From NCBI RefSeq assembly GCF_000971155.1, contig NZ_BBLX01000005.1:1-64000 (forward strand): DNA of 64,000 nt, given 5' to 3'. The translations under genes and the position numbers were made by a program. Positions within the stretch are counted from its first letter, which is position 1, and each line of letters starts with the position of its first letter. Origin of the DNA: Demequina maris (GTDB taxonomy: Bacteria; Actinomycetota; Actinomycetes; Actinomycetales; Demequinaceae). Positions 7,775 to 15,922 of the stretch are shown piece by piece. The notes under the pieces are model-generated. The model was not told the origin of the DNA and did not search any database. It was given only the letters and a program-made list of their open reading frames with translations.

Positions 7775-9169
7775 GTGACCACCGAGCGCCCGCTCCGTGT
7801 CGCCATCATCGGCGCCGGCCCCGCCGGCACGTACGCCGCCGACATCCTGTCCAAGACCGACCTCAACGTGTCGATCGACATCATCGAGCGGCTGCCCGCG
7901 CCGTTCGGCCTGGTCCGCTACGGCGTCGCTCCCGACCACCCGCGCATCAAGCAGATCATCGTCGCCCTCGCGAACGTGATCGGCCGCGGCGACATCCGCC
8001 TGCTCGCCAACGTCAACGTGGGCGAGGACATCTCCCTCGAGGAGCTCCGCGAGCACTACGACGCCGTCATCTTCGCGACGGGCTCCTTCAAGGATGCCGA
8101 CCTCGACATCCCTGGTATCGACCTGGAGGGCTCGTTCGGCGCGGCCGACTTCGTGTCCTGGTACGACGGCCACCCGGACGTGCCGCGGACGTGGCCGCTC
8201 GACGCCAGGGAGGTCGCCGTCTTCGGCGTCGGCAACGTCGCCCTCGACGTGGCACGCATCCTCGCGAAGCACGTCAAGGACCTCATGCCGACCGAGATCC
8301 CCGCGAACGTGGTCGAGGGCCTCTCGGCCTCGCCCGTGACCGACGTGCACGTCTTCGGCCGCCGCGGCCCCGCGCAGGTGAAGTTCTCGCCGCTCGAGCT
8401 GCGCGAGCTGGGCCATGTGCCGGACGTCGACATCGTCGTGTACCCGGAGACGGACTACGAGTTCGACGAGGCCTCGCTGGAGTTCGCCGAGACCAACAAG
8501 CAGCAGAAGCAGGTGGTCAAGACCCTGACCGACTACGCGCTCAAGGAGCCCGGCACCGCCTCGCGACGCATCCACCTCCACTTCCTCCAGAGCCCCCACG
8601 AGGTGCTCGGCGAGGACGGCAAGGTCGTGGGCGTGCGCGTCGAGCGCACCGCGCTGCAGGGCGACGGCACGGTCAAGGGCACGGGCGAGTTCATCGACTA
8701 CCCGGTCCAGGCCGTGTACCGCGCGGTGGGCTACTGGGGCACCGAGATCGAGGGCATCCCGTTCAACGGCGTCAAGGGCACCATCCGCAACGAGGGCGGC
8801 CGCGTGGTGGACGAGTCCGGCGAGCACCTGCCGGGCTACTACGCGACGGGCTGGATCAAGCGCGGGCCGGTCGGCCTCATCGGCCACACCAAGTCCGACG
8901 CCTCCGAGACGATCGCGAACCTCGTCGAGGACGCCCCCGCCCTCTACGCCGAGACCAAGGCGACGCCCGCGGGCCTCAGCCCCGACAACGTGCTGCGCCT
9001 GCTCAAGTCGCGCGGCGTGCCGGTCGTGCAGTGGGCGGACTGGGAGATCCTCGACGCGCACGAGCGCGCTATCGGCGAGCCGCACGGCCGCGAGCGCATC
9101 AAGGTGGTGCCGCGCGAGCGCATGACCGAGATCGCGCTCAGCCGCATCGCGGACAACGTCTCTCCCTGA
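7775..9169 (+). CDS. fprA: FprA-type NADPH-ferredoxin reductase
   Basis: FAD enzyme of the adrenodoxin-reductase family that passes electrons from NADPH to ferredoxin. The 464-residue protein opens with the FAD-binding Rossmann motif Gly-Ala-Gly-Pro-Ala-Gly and has F-G-L-V-R-Y-G-V-A-P-D-H, an NADP-binding G-V-G-N-V-A-L-D motif near residue 150 and the C-terminal G-W-I-K-R-G-P family signature. Start is GTG 7775 with GAGGAG upstream. Ferredoxin-dependent sulfite reductase is encoded close by, so reducing power for sulfur assimilation is a likely, though not exclusive, role. A strong terminator follows, so it is probably transcribed alone. Confidence 0.93.
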   Translation: MTTERPLRVAIIGAGPAGTYAADILSKTDLNVSIDIIERLPAPFGLVRYGVAPDHPRIKQIIVALANVIGRGDIRLLANVNVGEDISLEELREHYDAVIFATGSFKDADLDIPGIDLEGSFGAADFVSWYDGHPDVPRTWPLDAREVAVFGVGNVALDVARILAKHVKDLMPTEIPANVVEGLSASPVTDVHVFGRRGPAQVKFSPLELRELGHVPDVDIVVYPETDYEFDEASLEFAETNKQQKQVVKTLTDYALKEPGTASRRIHLHFLQSPHEVLGEDGKVVGVRVERTALQGDGTVKGTGEFIDYPVQAVYRAVGYWGTEIEGIPFNGVKGTIRNEGGRVVDESGEHLPGYYATGWIKRGPVGLIGHTKSDASETIANLVEDAPALYAETKATPAGLSPDNVLRLLKSRGVPVVQWADWEILDAHERAIGEPHGRERIKVVPRERMTEIALSRIADNVSP

Positions 9170-9205
9170 CGCGCGACGCGACTCCCGCTGAGAGAAGTGG
9201 GACAT

Positions 9206-9243
9206 GGGGCCGATGCGACGGACGTGACCGTCGCATCGGCCCC
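9206..9243 (+). terminator. Terminator after fprA
   Basis: Perfect 15-bp stem: GGGGCCGATGCGACG (9206-9220) pairs with CGTCGCATCGGCCCC (9229-9243), 8-base loop. The following GTTCCGT is only weakly T-rich. Confidence 0.8.
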
Positions 9244-9399
9244 GTTCCGTCTCAGGAGGCACCTCCGCCATCGGGAGTCCGCGGGGGCCTCCCGCCCGCG
9301 CGGTGGCACCCCGTGCCGCCGAGTTCTGGCACCATTCCTCCCGTGGGGAACCGGCACGGGCTGACGCGCGTTCTCCGTCCGAGGGAAAACGGAGGACAC

Positions 9400-10278
9400 G
9401 TGGGCGGCAGGAAGTACTTCAACGGGCTCAAGACCACCGGTCTGTTCGTGCTGCTGTGGGCGGTGATGCTCACGCTGGGCACGTTCATCGGCGGCGGCCA
9501 GTACCTCTGGCTCTTCGCGCTCCTGTCGGTCGCCGGCACCGCGTTCGGCTACTGGAACTCCGCGTCGCTGGCGATCCGCGCGATGCACGCCCGGCCCGTC
9601 ACCGAGGTCGAGCAGCCCGCCATGTACCGCATCGTGCGCGACCTCAGCCGCGAGGCGAACCAGCCGATGCCGCAGCTGTACGTGTCGCCCACCGCCGCGC
9701 CGAACGCCTTCGCGACCGGCCGCAACCCGCAGAACTCCGCCGTCTGCTGCACCGAGGGCATCCTCGAGCTGCTCGACGAGCGCGAGCTGCGCGGCGTGCT
9801 CGGCCACGAGCTCATGCACGTCTACAACCGCGACATCCTCATCGGCTCGGTCGCCGCGGCGTTCGCGGGCATGATCACCGCGGTCGCGCAGATGCTCTTC
9901 TTCTTCGGCGGCGGCCAGTCGAACCGCGAGAACCCGCTCGGCGCGATCGGCCTGCTCGCGATGCTCATCCTCGCGCCGCTCGCCGCCTCGCTCATCCGGC
10001 TCGCGATCTCGCGCACCCGCGAGTACGACGCCGACGAGGACGGGGCGTCCCTCACCGGGGACCCGCTCGCCCTCGCCTCGGCGCTGCGCAAGCTCGAGCA
10101 GGGCACGCGCGCGCGCCCGCTCAAGGACACGCCCCAGCTGGAGAACGTGTCGCACATGATGATCGCGAACCCGTTCCGCGGCGAGGGTCTCGCGAACCTG
10201 TTCGCCACGCACCCGCCCATGGACCAGCGCATCGCGCGTCTCGAGGATATGGCACGCAACCGGGGCTACCTGCGGTAA
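9400..10278 (+). CDS. htpX: HtpX-like M48 membrane zinc metalloprotease
   Basis: Membrane protease for quality control of damaged membrane proteins. The 292-residue protein has two N-terminal membrane helices (about residues 12-55), the zinc motif His136-Glu-Leu-Met-His140, further hydrophobic segments (about 150-200) and the third ligand Glu208 in R-E-Y-D-A-D-E. Start is GTG 9400 with GGAGG at 9391; upstream in-frame starts lie inside or just beyond fprA and are not credible. It is monocistronic or followed by the isochorismatase-like gene after 50 bases. Confidence 0.93.
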   Translation: MGGRKYFNGLKTTGLFVLLWAVMLTLGTFIGGGQYLWLFALLSVAGTAFGYWNSASLAIRAMHARPVTEVEQPAMYRIVRDLSREANQPMPQLYVSPTAAPNAFATGRNPQNSAVCCTEGILELLDERELRGVLGHELMHVYNRDILIGSVAAAFAGMITAVAQMLFFFGGGQSNRENPLGAIGLLAMLILAPLAASLIRLAISRTREYDADEDGASLTGDPLALASALRKLEQGTRARPLKDTPQLENVSHMMIANPFRGEGLANLFATHPPMDQRIARLEDMARNRGYLR

Positions 10279-10328
10279 CGCGCTCCCTCACCGGCTCCGA
10301 TGTCGGCGCCCGGCCGTACCGTGGTCCC

Positions 10329-10883
10329 ATGACGACGCTCGAGGGACGCACCGGCACCGCGGTCGTGGTGATCGACATGCAGCGCGACGTGGTCGCGCAG
10401 GCCGTGGACCGCGACGGCGTGATCGCGCGGATCGCCGGGCTGGTGGCCCGCGCGCGCACGGCCGGCGTCCCGGTGGTCTGGGTGCAGGACACCCTCGACG
10501 GCGCGCAGGGGAGCGACGGTTGGCGGCTGGTCGACGCGCTCGTGCCGGGCGAGGACGAGGCGGTCGTGGCGAAGGAGCACGGCGACGCGTTCGAGGGCAC
10601 GGAGCTCGAGGATGTGCTCGCCGGTCTCGCGGCCGGGCGTCTCGTCGTGTGCGGCGCGCAGACCGATGCGTGCGTGCGCTCCACCCTCCACGGCGCGTTC
10701 GTGCGCGGGTACGACGTCACGCTCGTCGAGGACGCCCATACGACCGCGGATCTCACCTCGTACGGGGCGCCGCCGCCCGCACAGGTCATCGCCCACACCA
10801 ACCTCTACTGGCGCTATCAGACGGGGCCCGGCCGGGTCGCCGAGGTCGTCGCGGCGGACCAGGTGGTGCTGGCGGGCGGGTGA
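10329..10883 (+). CDS. Isochorismatase-family cysteine hydrolase
   Basis: 184-residue cytoplasmic hydrolase of the nicotinamidase/isochorismatase superfamily. The catalytic triad is visible: Asp in V-V-I-D-M-Q (about 16), Lys in V-A-K-E-H (about 83) and the nucleophile Cys in T-D-A-C-V-R (about 114). The substrate cannot be told from sequence; the best general guess is a small amide or vinyl ether. TACCGT at 10317-10322 ends six bases before the ATG, so the mRNA may be leaderless. It converges on the next gene, whose stop is 8 bases away. Confidence 0.85.
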   Translation: MTTLEGRTGTAVVVIDMQRDVVAQAVDRDGVIARIAGLVARARTAGVPVVWVQDTLDGAQGSDGWRLVDALVPGEDEAVVAKEHGDAFEGTELEDVLAGLAAGRLVVCGAQTDACVRSTLHGAFVRGYDVTLVEDAHTTADLTSYGAPPPAQVIAHTNLYWRYQTGPGRVAEVVAADQVVLAGG

Positions 10884-10890
10884 GGCCGGC

Positions 10891-11535
10891 TCAGCGGGCG
10901 TGGCGCGTGAACGTGAGGTGCGTGACGCCGCTCGGCGTGGTCGCGGAGGCGACGTCGAAGCGCTCCTCGAGGCCCTCGAGCCCGGTCCACAGGCTGGCGC
11001 CGCGCCCGAGGATCACGGGCACCACCACGACGTGAAGCAGGTCGACCAGGTCCTCCGCGAGGAACTCCCGCACCGTCGTCGGGCCGCCGCCCAGGCGCAC
11101 ATCGAGGCCGCCCGCGAGCTCGCGCGCCGTGGCCAGCGCCTCCGCCGGCGGCGCGTCCATGAAGTGGAACGTCGTGTCGCCCATCGCCAACGGGGCGCGC
11201 GGCCGGTGCGTGAGCACGATGACCGGGGTATGGAAGGGTGGCTCCTCGCCCCACCACCCTCGCCACCCCGCATCGTCCTGCCAGCCGGGCGGGCCGAACT
11301 TGCCGGCCCCCATGATCTCCGCGCCGATGCCCTCGCCCCAGCGCGCGGCGAAGGCGTCGTCGGGCGTGGCGGGCGCGTCGGGCTCGCCGATGTTGGCATG
11401 GAACGTCGCGGTCGCCTTGAACCACTCCATGAGCCTCATGCCGGCGTGGCCGAACGGCGCGTCGAGGCTCTGACCTTCGCCCGTCGCGAAGCCGTCGAGC
11501 GACACGGCGAGGTTGTGCACCCGGACCAGGGACAT
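10891..11535 (-). CDS. Dihydrofolate-reductase-like (RibD C-terminal domain) protein
   Basis: 214-residue protein of the RibD_C/DHFR-like fold, an NADPH-dependent reductase family. The opening S-L-D-G-F motif and the late G-G-G-P-T-T and G-R-G-A-S-L-W motifs are typical. These stand-alone actinobacterial proteins have no proven substrate and are not the folate enzyme. Start ATG 11535. One copy of GGACGATGC is inside the gene (11270-11278), read as Asp-Asp-Ala. Confidence 0.82.
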   Translation of the reverse strand: MSLVRVHNLAVSLDGFATGEGQSLDAPFGHAGMRLMEWFKATATFHANIGEPDAPATPDDAFAARWGEGIGAEIMGAGKFGPPGWQDDAGWRGWWGEEPPFHTPVIVLTHRPRAPLAMGDTTFHFMDAPPAEALATARELAGGLDVRLGGGPTTVREFLAEDLVDLLHVVVVPVILGRGASLWTGLEGLEERFDVASATTPSGVTHLTFTRHAR

Positions 11536-11643
11536 GCCTGCAGTGTGCCACCGGCACGCTCGCCGCGCGGACCGGGCCGCGACGGGGCAGGCTGGAGGGG
11601 TGCGGCGGCGACCGGCGTCACCGCGGCGGAAGGCGGTGCGACG

Positions 11644-12003
11644 ATGCACGAGGTCGAGAGGCTCGAACGTCAGGCGTGGGAGGAGCTCTCCGGCGGCGAT
11701 CCGCGCGCGTTCTTCGGGCGCGTCCTCGCGTCCGACGCGGTCATGCTGCTGCCCGACGTGGGTCTGCTGGAGCGGGACGAGTCCATCGACTCGATGGCGA
11801 CGACCCAGCCGTGGGACGTCCACACGCTGGAGGACATGCGCGTCCTCGCGCCGTCCGAGGACGTCGCAGTCGTGGTCTACCGTGCGCGGGCGATCCGCTG
11901 GGACATGCAGCACGTCACCCACGTGTCGAGCACCTATGTGCGGCTGGACCGCGAGTGGCGGCTGCTGGTGCACCAGCAGACCGCCGCCTCGCACCCGTCC
12001 TAG
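11644..12003 (+). CDS. NTF2-like (SnoaL/DUF4440-type) small protein
   Basis: 119 residues with the cone-shaped NTF2-like pattern: N-terminal helix with W-E-E-L, a middle D-A-V-M-L-L strand, and a C-terminal [16 protein letters not shown] strand pair. Members bind small ligands or act as polyketide or steroid isomerases, and no function can be assigned. Transcribed divergently from the DHFR-like gene. Its last four bases overlap the stop of yajQ on the other strand. Confidence 0.75.
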   Translation: MHEVERLERQAWEELSGGDPRAFFGRVLASDAVMLLPDVGLLERDESIDSMATTQPWDVHTLEDMRVLAPSEDVAVVVYRARAIRWDMQHVTHVSSTYVRLDREWRLLVHQQTAASHPS

Positions 12004-12491
12004 CGGAAGTTGACGAACTGCAGCGCGGCGTCGACGTCCGCGCCCTTGAGCAGGGCGATGGTCGCCTGCAGGTCGTCGCGCGACTTCGAGGTCACCCGCA
12101 GCTCGTCGCCCTGGATCAGGGCCTTGACGGACTTGGGGCCCTCGTCGCGGACCAGCTTGGTGAGCTTCTTCGCGACGTCCTGAGCGATGCCCTCCTTGAC
12201 CTTCGCCGCGAGGCGGTACTCCTTGCCGGACGGCACCGGCTCGCCCCACTCGAGGGCCTTCATCTCGATCTGGCGCTTGGCGAGCTTGCCGATGAACACG
12301 TCGAGCACCGCCTTGACGCGCTCCGGGCTGTTCGCCTTCATGAGGATGTCCTCGCCCGAGAACTCGATCGAGGCGCCGACCCCCTTGAAGTCGTAGCGCT
12401 GCGCGATCTCCTTGGCCGCCTGGTTGAGGGCGTTGTCGACCTCCTGGCGGTCCACCTTGGACACCACGTCGAAGCTGCTGTCGCCTGCCAT
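12000..12491 (-). CDS. YajQ family nucleotide-binding protein
   Basis: 163-residue cytoplasmic protein of the YajQ family (two ferredoxin-like RNP folds), reported to bind cyclic di-GMP in some bacteria. Hallmarks are the start S-S-F-D-V-V-S, R-Y-D-F-K-G, and the conserved C-terminus [11 protein letters not shown] 12491 is preceded by GGAGATGAG, which settles the start; upstream in-frame codons run toward the tRNA and are not needed. Confidence 0.92.
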   Translation of the reverse strand: MAGDSSFDVVSKVDRQEVDNALNQAAKEIAQRYDFKGVGASIEFSGEDILMKANSPERVKAVLDVFIGKLAKRQIEMKALEWGEPVPSGKEYRLAAKVKEGIAQDVAKKLTKLVRDEGPKSVKALIQGDELRVTSKSRDDLQATIALLKGADVDAALQFVNFR

Positions 12492-12613
12492 CTCATCTCC
12501 TTCCGGGCGCCGTCGGAGCGGCGCCGCCACGTCTCGGGAGCCTGTCCCGGGCGCGATTCGCGTCGGGGGCTCGATCCTTGCTATCCTTCCATGCGCGCCG
12601 CTTGCGGCGCATC

Positions 12614-12695
12614 GGCAGGTTGCCCGAGCGGCCAAAGGGAGCTGACTGTAAATCAGCCGTCATCGACTTCGGGGGTTCGAATCCCTCACCTGCCA
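12614..12695 (+). tRNA. tRNA-Tyr (GTA)
   Basis: Acceptor arms GGCAGGT and ACCTGCC pair. Anticodon stem GCTGA/TCAGC holds loop CTGTAAA with anticodon GTA at 12648-12650. A long variable arm gives the class II length of 82 bases. The 3' CCA is not encoded. A terminator follows at once. Confidence 0.95.
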
Positions 12696-12703
12696 CCCAA
12701 GGC

Positions 12704-12733
12704 GAAGCGCCCCTCCTCCGGGAGGGGCGCTTC
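12704..12733. terminator. Terminator shared by tRNA-Tyr and the SGNH gene
   Basis: Perfect 13-bp stem GAAGCGCCCCTCC/GGAGGGGCGCTTC with loop TCCG (12717-12720). It lies between two convergent genes and can serve both. Confidence 0.85.
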
Positions 12734-12754
12734 CGCGTTCCCGGGCGGTGCCGC

Positions 12755-13636
12755 TCAGACCTCCAGCTCGCGGTAGATCAGCGTCGCCATGAGCGCGTTG
12801 CCCGCGTTGGTCTGATGGATGTCGTCGGACGACACCAGGTTGAGCGGATCCGCCCCCGGCACCCCGGTGGCCGCGTACGCGCTCGAGATGTCGAGGAAGA
12901 GCCGCGACGCGGGCTTGAGGTTGGCGACCCGCCGCAGCGCGTCCCCGTAGCTCGACCAGCCGTACGCCGTGGGCGAGGACACGTCGAGGCGCTGGTATGC
13001 GTGCACGAGGACGTGCACGAACGGCGCCGGGAGCCGCGCGTCGAGGTAGGCCAGCCGCGTCGTGAGCTCGCTCTGATAGGTCGTCGGCGACTTCTGCGCG
13101 GCGAAGTCGTTGGACCCGACCATGTGGAACATCACCGCGGGCCCGAGGTCCGCGATCGCGGTGCACATCGCGTTGGTCAGGTAGGTGTTGGCCTGGGTGT
13201 TGGTGATCCCGCAGTTGTAGGCGTGCACGCCGGCGGCGGTGCGCTGCGTGAACGAGGCGGACGTGGAGGCCTGGATCGCCGTCTCGCCGCCCGACGTCGA
13301 GTACTGCGCGCGCAGCCGCGTGACGAAGCGCGCGACCCAGCCGGTGGCCGCCGAGTTCGCCGTGGTCGACGAGCCGGCGAAGACGAGCGCCACGGGAGCG
13401 GACTCCCAGGTGGACAGCGCGGCGCGCAGGATGTCGGCGGCGCCCCGGCGCGACACGTACGACTCGGTCAGGGCCTCGTCGTTGACGAAGGCCGGCAGCA
13501 GCACGAAGGTCGTGCTGCCGTCGCCGATGCGGTAACGGCCGGTGTCCGTCTCGTACCCGGGCTCGCCCGCCGCGAGCACCGGGTTGGCCGTCTGCCACTG
13601 CGACCAGGTGCCGCGCCTCAGCTTGATCGTCGTCAT
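12755..13636 (-). CDS. SGNH/GDSL-like hydrolase with phage-tail-type N-terminal domain
   Basis: 293 residues. The first 50 match the short domain found at the N-terminus of phage tail-fibre and tropism proteins: L-R-R-G-T near residue 6, N-P-V-L-A-A-G-E-P-G-Y-E-T-D-T-G, then I-G-D-G-S-T. The rest looks like an SGNH esterase: A-G-S-S-T-T for the nucleophile Ser block, G-S-N-D for the Asn block and D-x-I-H for the catalytic Asp/His near the end. No signal peptide is evident. The ATG at 13636 has GGGGA upstream. It is last in a three-gene leftward set with two secreted proteins. Substrate unknown; a cell-wall or polysaccharide ester is a guess. Confidence 0.75.
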   Translation of the reverse strand: MTTIKLRRGTWSQWQTANPVLAAGEPGYETDTGRYRIGDGSTTFVLLPAFVNDEALTESYVSRRGAADILRAALSTWESAPVALVFAGSSTTANSAATGWVARFVTRLRAQYSTSGGETAIQASTSASFTQRTAAGVHAYNCGITNTQANTYLTNAMCTAIADLGPAVMFHMVGSNDFAAQKSPTTYQSELTTRLAYLDARLPAPFVHVLVHAYQRLDVSSPTAYGWSSYGDALRRVANLKPASRLFLDISSAYAATGVPGADPLNLVSSDDIHQTNAGNALMATLIYRELEV

Positions 13637-13666
13637 GTGCCGTCCCCGCGCATCGTCCGGCCCCGG

Positions 13667-13813
13667 TCAGGGGCAGCCGCCGTCGATCTCGTCGCCCGGC
13701 GCATCGTCCGGCGCCGCGGGCGCGGGCGTGGACGATGCGGCGGCGGGGGCGGCCGTGACGGCCGCGCCTCCGCCGACGAGCAGGGCCGTGAGCACGAGCC
13801 GACGGGCGATCAT
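13667..13813 (-). CDS. Very small secreted peptide, hypothetical
   Basis: 48 residues: a basic start (M-I-A-R-R), a hydrophobic core to about residue 20 and an A-P-A-A-A-S cleavage region. The predicted mature acidic, Pro/Ala-rich tail of about 22 residues has a single Cys two residues from the end. Not recognised. Its ATG overlaps the stop of the preceding collagen-like gene by four bases (ATGA), which supports translation. Two GGACGATGC words (13701 and 13730) lie in it in opposite orientation. Confidence 0.5.
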   Translation of the reverse strand: MIARRLVLTALLVGGGAAVTAAPAAASSTPAPAAPDDAPGDEIDGGCP

Positions 13814-14190
13814 GGCGTCCCTCCATCGATGACCGAGGCCGTCGCGCCCCCGGTGCCCTGCAGGCTGTCGAGCCAGTCGTCGACGGTGCCGTCGAAGCCC
13901 TGCTCGACGGCCACCTCGTAGGCGGACAGGCCGTCGGTGCCGGCGTAACCGCGGTAGCCGCGCGGGCCGCGCTGGTTGAGGCTCTTGCGCTTGGTCCCCG
14001 TGGGGCAGCGGCCGGAGGCCTTGGGTGTGACGATCTTGTTGTTGACCACGTCGACGCATGCGTACACGGACGTGGTCGTCGTGCCCGCGCTCGCGGCGAG
14101 CGCGCCGCCGCCGACGAGGCCGACGGCCATTGCCGCACCGAGCGCGACAACCCCCCAGGTTCTCCGCATGAAACGGAACATACCGCGCAT
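13810..14190 (-). CDS. Secreted protein with short collagen-like and tail-fibre-like segment
   Basis: 126 residues. A signal peptide spans about residues 1-34 (hydrophobic V-V-A-L-G-A-A-M-A-V-G). Two Cys residues in the mature part could form a disulfide. A short Gly-x-y run (G-P-R-G-Y-R-G-Y-A-G) follows, then S-A-Y-E-V-A-V-E-Q-G-F-D-G-T-V-D-D-W, a pattern common in actinobacterial and phage tail-fibre or collagen-like proteins. Candidate starts are ATG 14190, 14181 and 14169; none has a clear ribosome site. First gene of a coupled leftward set ending in the SGNH hydrolase. Role unknown. Confidence 0.65.
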   Translation of the reverse strand: MRGMFRFMRRTWGVVALGAAMAVGLVGGGALAASAGTTTTSVYACVDVVNNKIVTPKASGRCPTGTKRKSLNQRGPRGYRGYAGTDGLSAYEVAVEQGFDGTVDDWLDSLQGTGGATASVIDGGTP

Positions 14191-14253
14191 ATCGGCATGC
14201 GCGCTAGGGGCGGATGGGCCGAATCCGCGCGCGGATGTGCACCTTCACATCGC

Positions 14254-14275
14254 GAGGGCCGCCGGGGCGGCCCTC
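14254..14275 (-). terminator. Terminator after the sugar porter
   Basis: GAGGGCCGCC (14254-14263) and GGCGGCCCTC (14266-14275) form a perfect stem with a minimal loop, about 20 bases past the porter stop. Confidence 0.65.
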
Positions 14276-14294
14276 AGGGCTGTCGAGGGCCGGT

Positions 14295-15761
14295 TCAGAC
14301 GCCTGCGGCGGCGTTCTCCACGGTGTGGGCGTCCGCATCGTCCCGCATGTCCTCGAGCTCGACGCCGCGGGTCTCGGGCACGCGCGCCATCACGAAGAAG
14401 AAGGACAGCAGCGCCATCGCGGCGTAGAAGCCGTAGGCGAGCACGAGGGACAGGTCCGCGAGGCCCGGGAAGGACACGGTGATGAGGAAGTTCGCGGCCC
14501 ACTGGGCGGCGGCGGCGACCGCGAGGGCCGTGGCGCGCATGTGGTTGGGGAACATCTCGCCGAGCAGCACCCACACGACCGGGCCCCACGAGGCCGCGAA
14601 GAAGACGACGAACGCGTTGGCGGCGATGAGCGCGGCCGTGGCCCAGCCGCCCTCGAGCGCGGTGTCCCCGGCGGCGTTCGTGGTCGCGTTCGCGAACGCG
14701 ATCGCCATGGTCGCGAGCGAGACGAACATGCCCGCGGAGCCGATGAGCAGGAGGAGGCGACGGCCGATGCGGTCGACCAGCGAGATCGCGATGATCGTCG
14801 CGACGATGTTCGTGAGCGACGTGATGGTCGACGTGGTGAAGGCGTCGGACTCGTCGAAGCCGACCGACTGCCACAGCGTGGTCGAGTAGTAGAAGATCAC
14901 GTTGATGCCCACGAGCTGCTGGAACATCGACAGCAGGATGCCGGTCCACACGATCGGGTGCAGGCCCCACGCGTGGCCCCGGAGGTCGCGCATCGAGCGC
15001 TTCTCGTCGCTGCCGAGCGAGAAGCGGATCTGGGAGATCTTGTGCTGCGGGTCGGTCTCGCCGGTGTAGTCGGCGAGGATCCGCGCCGCCTCGTCGTCGC
15101 GGTGCTTCGCGACGAGGTACCGGGGCGACTCGGGCAGCCGTAGCGCCGCGACGCCGTAGATGATCGCCGGGATCGCGGCCGCGAGGAACATCCAGCGCCA
15201 CGCCTCGAGGCCTGCCCACAGGTCCTCGGAGGCGCCGCCCGCGCTCGACGCGAGCATCTCGTCGCTCAGCAGCGCGGCGAAGATGCCGAGCACGATCGCC
15301 ATCTGCTGGAGCGAGCCGAGCCGTCCACGGAAGGTCGCGGGCGCGACCTCGGCGATGTAGGCGGGCGCGATCACGGAGGCGGCGCCGATCGCGAGGCCGC
15401 CGAGGATGCGCCAGCCGATGAGGTCCCACACCCCGAACGCGAAGCCCGAGCCGAGGGCCGACAGGAAGAACATGATCGCCGAGATCACCATGACGCGGAT
15501 GCGGCCGTACCGGTTCGCGAGGCCGCCCGCGAACCACGCGCCGACGGCGCAGCCGAGCAGCGCGGACGCGACCGCGAAGCCGGTGAACGTGTCGCCGAGG
15601 TCGAACTCGCCCTGGATGGAGTCGACCGCGCCGTTGATCACCGACGAGTCGAAGCCGAACAGGAAGCCGCCGAGCGCGGCGCCGATGCTGATCGCGACGA
15701 CCCGTCCATGGAGGCGGGGTGCCGCCGTCGGGGAAGGCTGCTGTGTCACGGCGGGCTCCAA
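14295..15761 (-). CDS. Sugar porter family MFS transporter
   Basis: 488-residue inner-membrane carrier with about 12 helices, likely a sugar/proton symporter. Family marks are G-F-L-F-G-F-D near residue 35, G-R-I-R in the first cytoplasmic loop, P-E-S-P-R-Y-L after helix 6, Q-Q-L-V-G-I-N in helix 7 (sugar binding), G-R-R in the matching C-terminal loop, and P-E-T-R-G after helix 12. The ATG start lies just below an inverted repeat (15765-15788). Substrate unknown. It is followed by its own terminator. Confidence 0.9.
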   Translation of the reverse strand: MEPAVTQQPSPTAAPRLHGRVVAISIGAALGGFLFGFDSSVINGAVDSIQGEFDLGDTFTGFAVASALLGCAVGAWFAGGLANRYGRIRVMVISAIMFFLSALGSGFAFGVWDLIGWRILGGLAIGAASVIAPAYIAEVAPATFRGRLGSLQQMAIVLGIFAALLSDEMLASSAGGASEDLWAGLEAWRWMFLAAAIPAIIYGVAALRLPESPRYLVAKHRDDEAARILADYTGETDPQHKISQIRFSLGSDEKRSMRDLRGHAWGLHPIVWTGILLSMFQQLVGINVIFYYSTTLWQSVGFDESDAFTTSTITSLTNIVATIIAISLVDRIGRRLLLLIGSAGMFVSLATMAIAFANATTNAAGDTALEGGWATAALIAANAFVVFFAASWGPVVWVLLGEMFPNHMRATALAVAAAAQWAANFLITVSFPGLADLSLVLAYGFYAAMALLSFFFVMARVPETRGVELEDMRDDADAHTVENAAAGV

Positions 15762-15764
15762 TCA

Positions 15765-15788
15765 CGGGACCCCGACGACGCGGTCCCG
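15765..15788. promoter_or_regulatory. Inverted repeat before the sugar porter start
   Basis: CGGGACC (15765-15771) and GGTCCCG (15782-15788), 10-base spacing, ending three bases upstream of the porter ATG. It could be a repressor site or an mRNA hairpin hiding the ribosome site. Confidence 0.4.
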
Positions 15789-15922
15789 ACCTCTCCATCG
15801 CCGCGCCTCGGCGGCGCGACCCATAACGCCGAAACTATCGCCAACCGGGGCGGATCGCCCGCCGAAGCCCCCGCTCAGGGGCGCGTGTCGGCGATGGTGA
15901 CGATGCCACGGGAGGCGTGCGG

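Noticed and set aside
12614-14190. Prophage or genomic island at tRNA-Tyr
   Set aside because: No integrase, no repeated tRNA end and no structural phage genes; only phage-like domains remain, so it is kept as a finding, not a mobile element.
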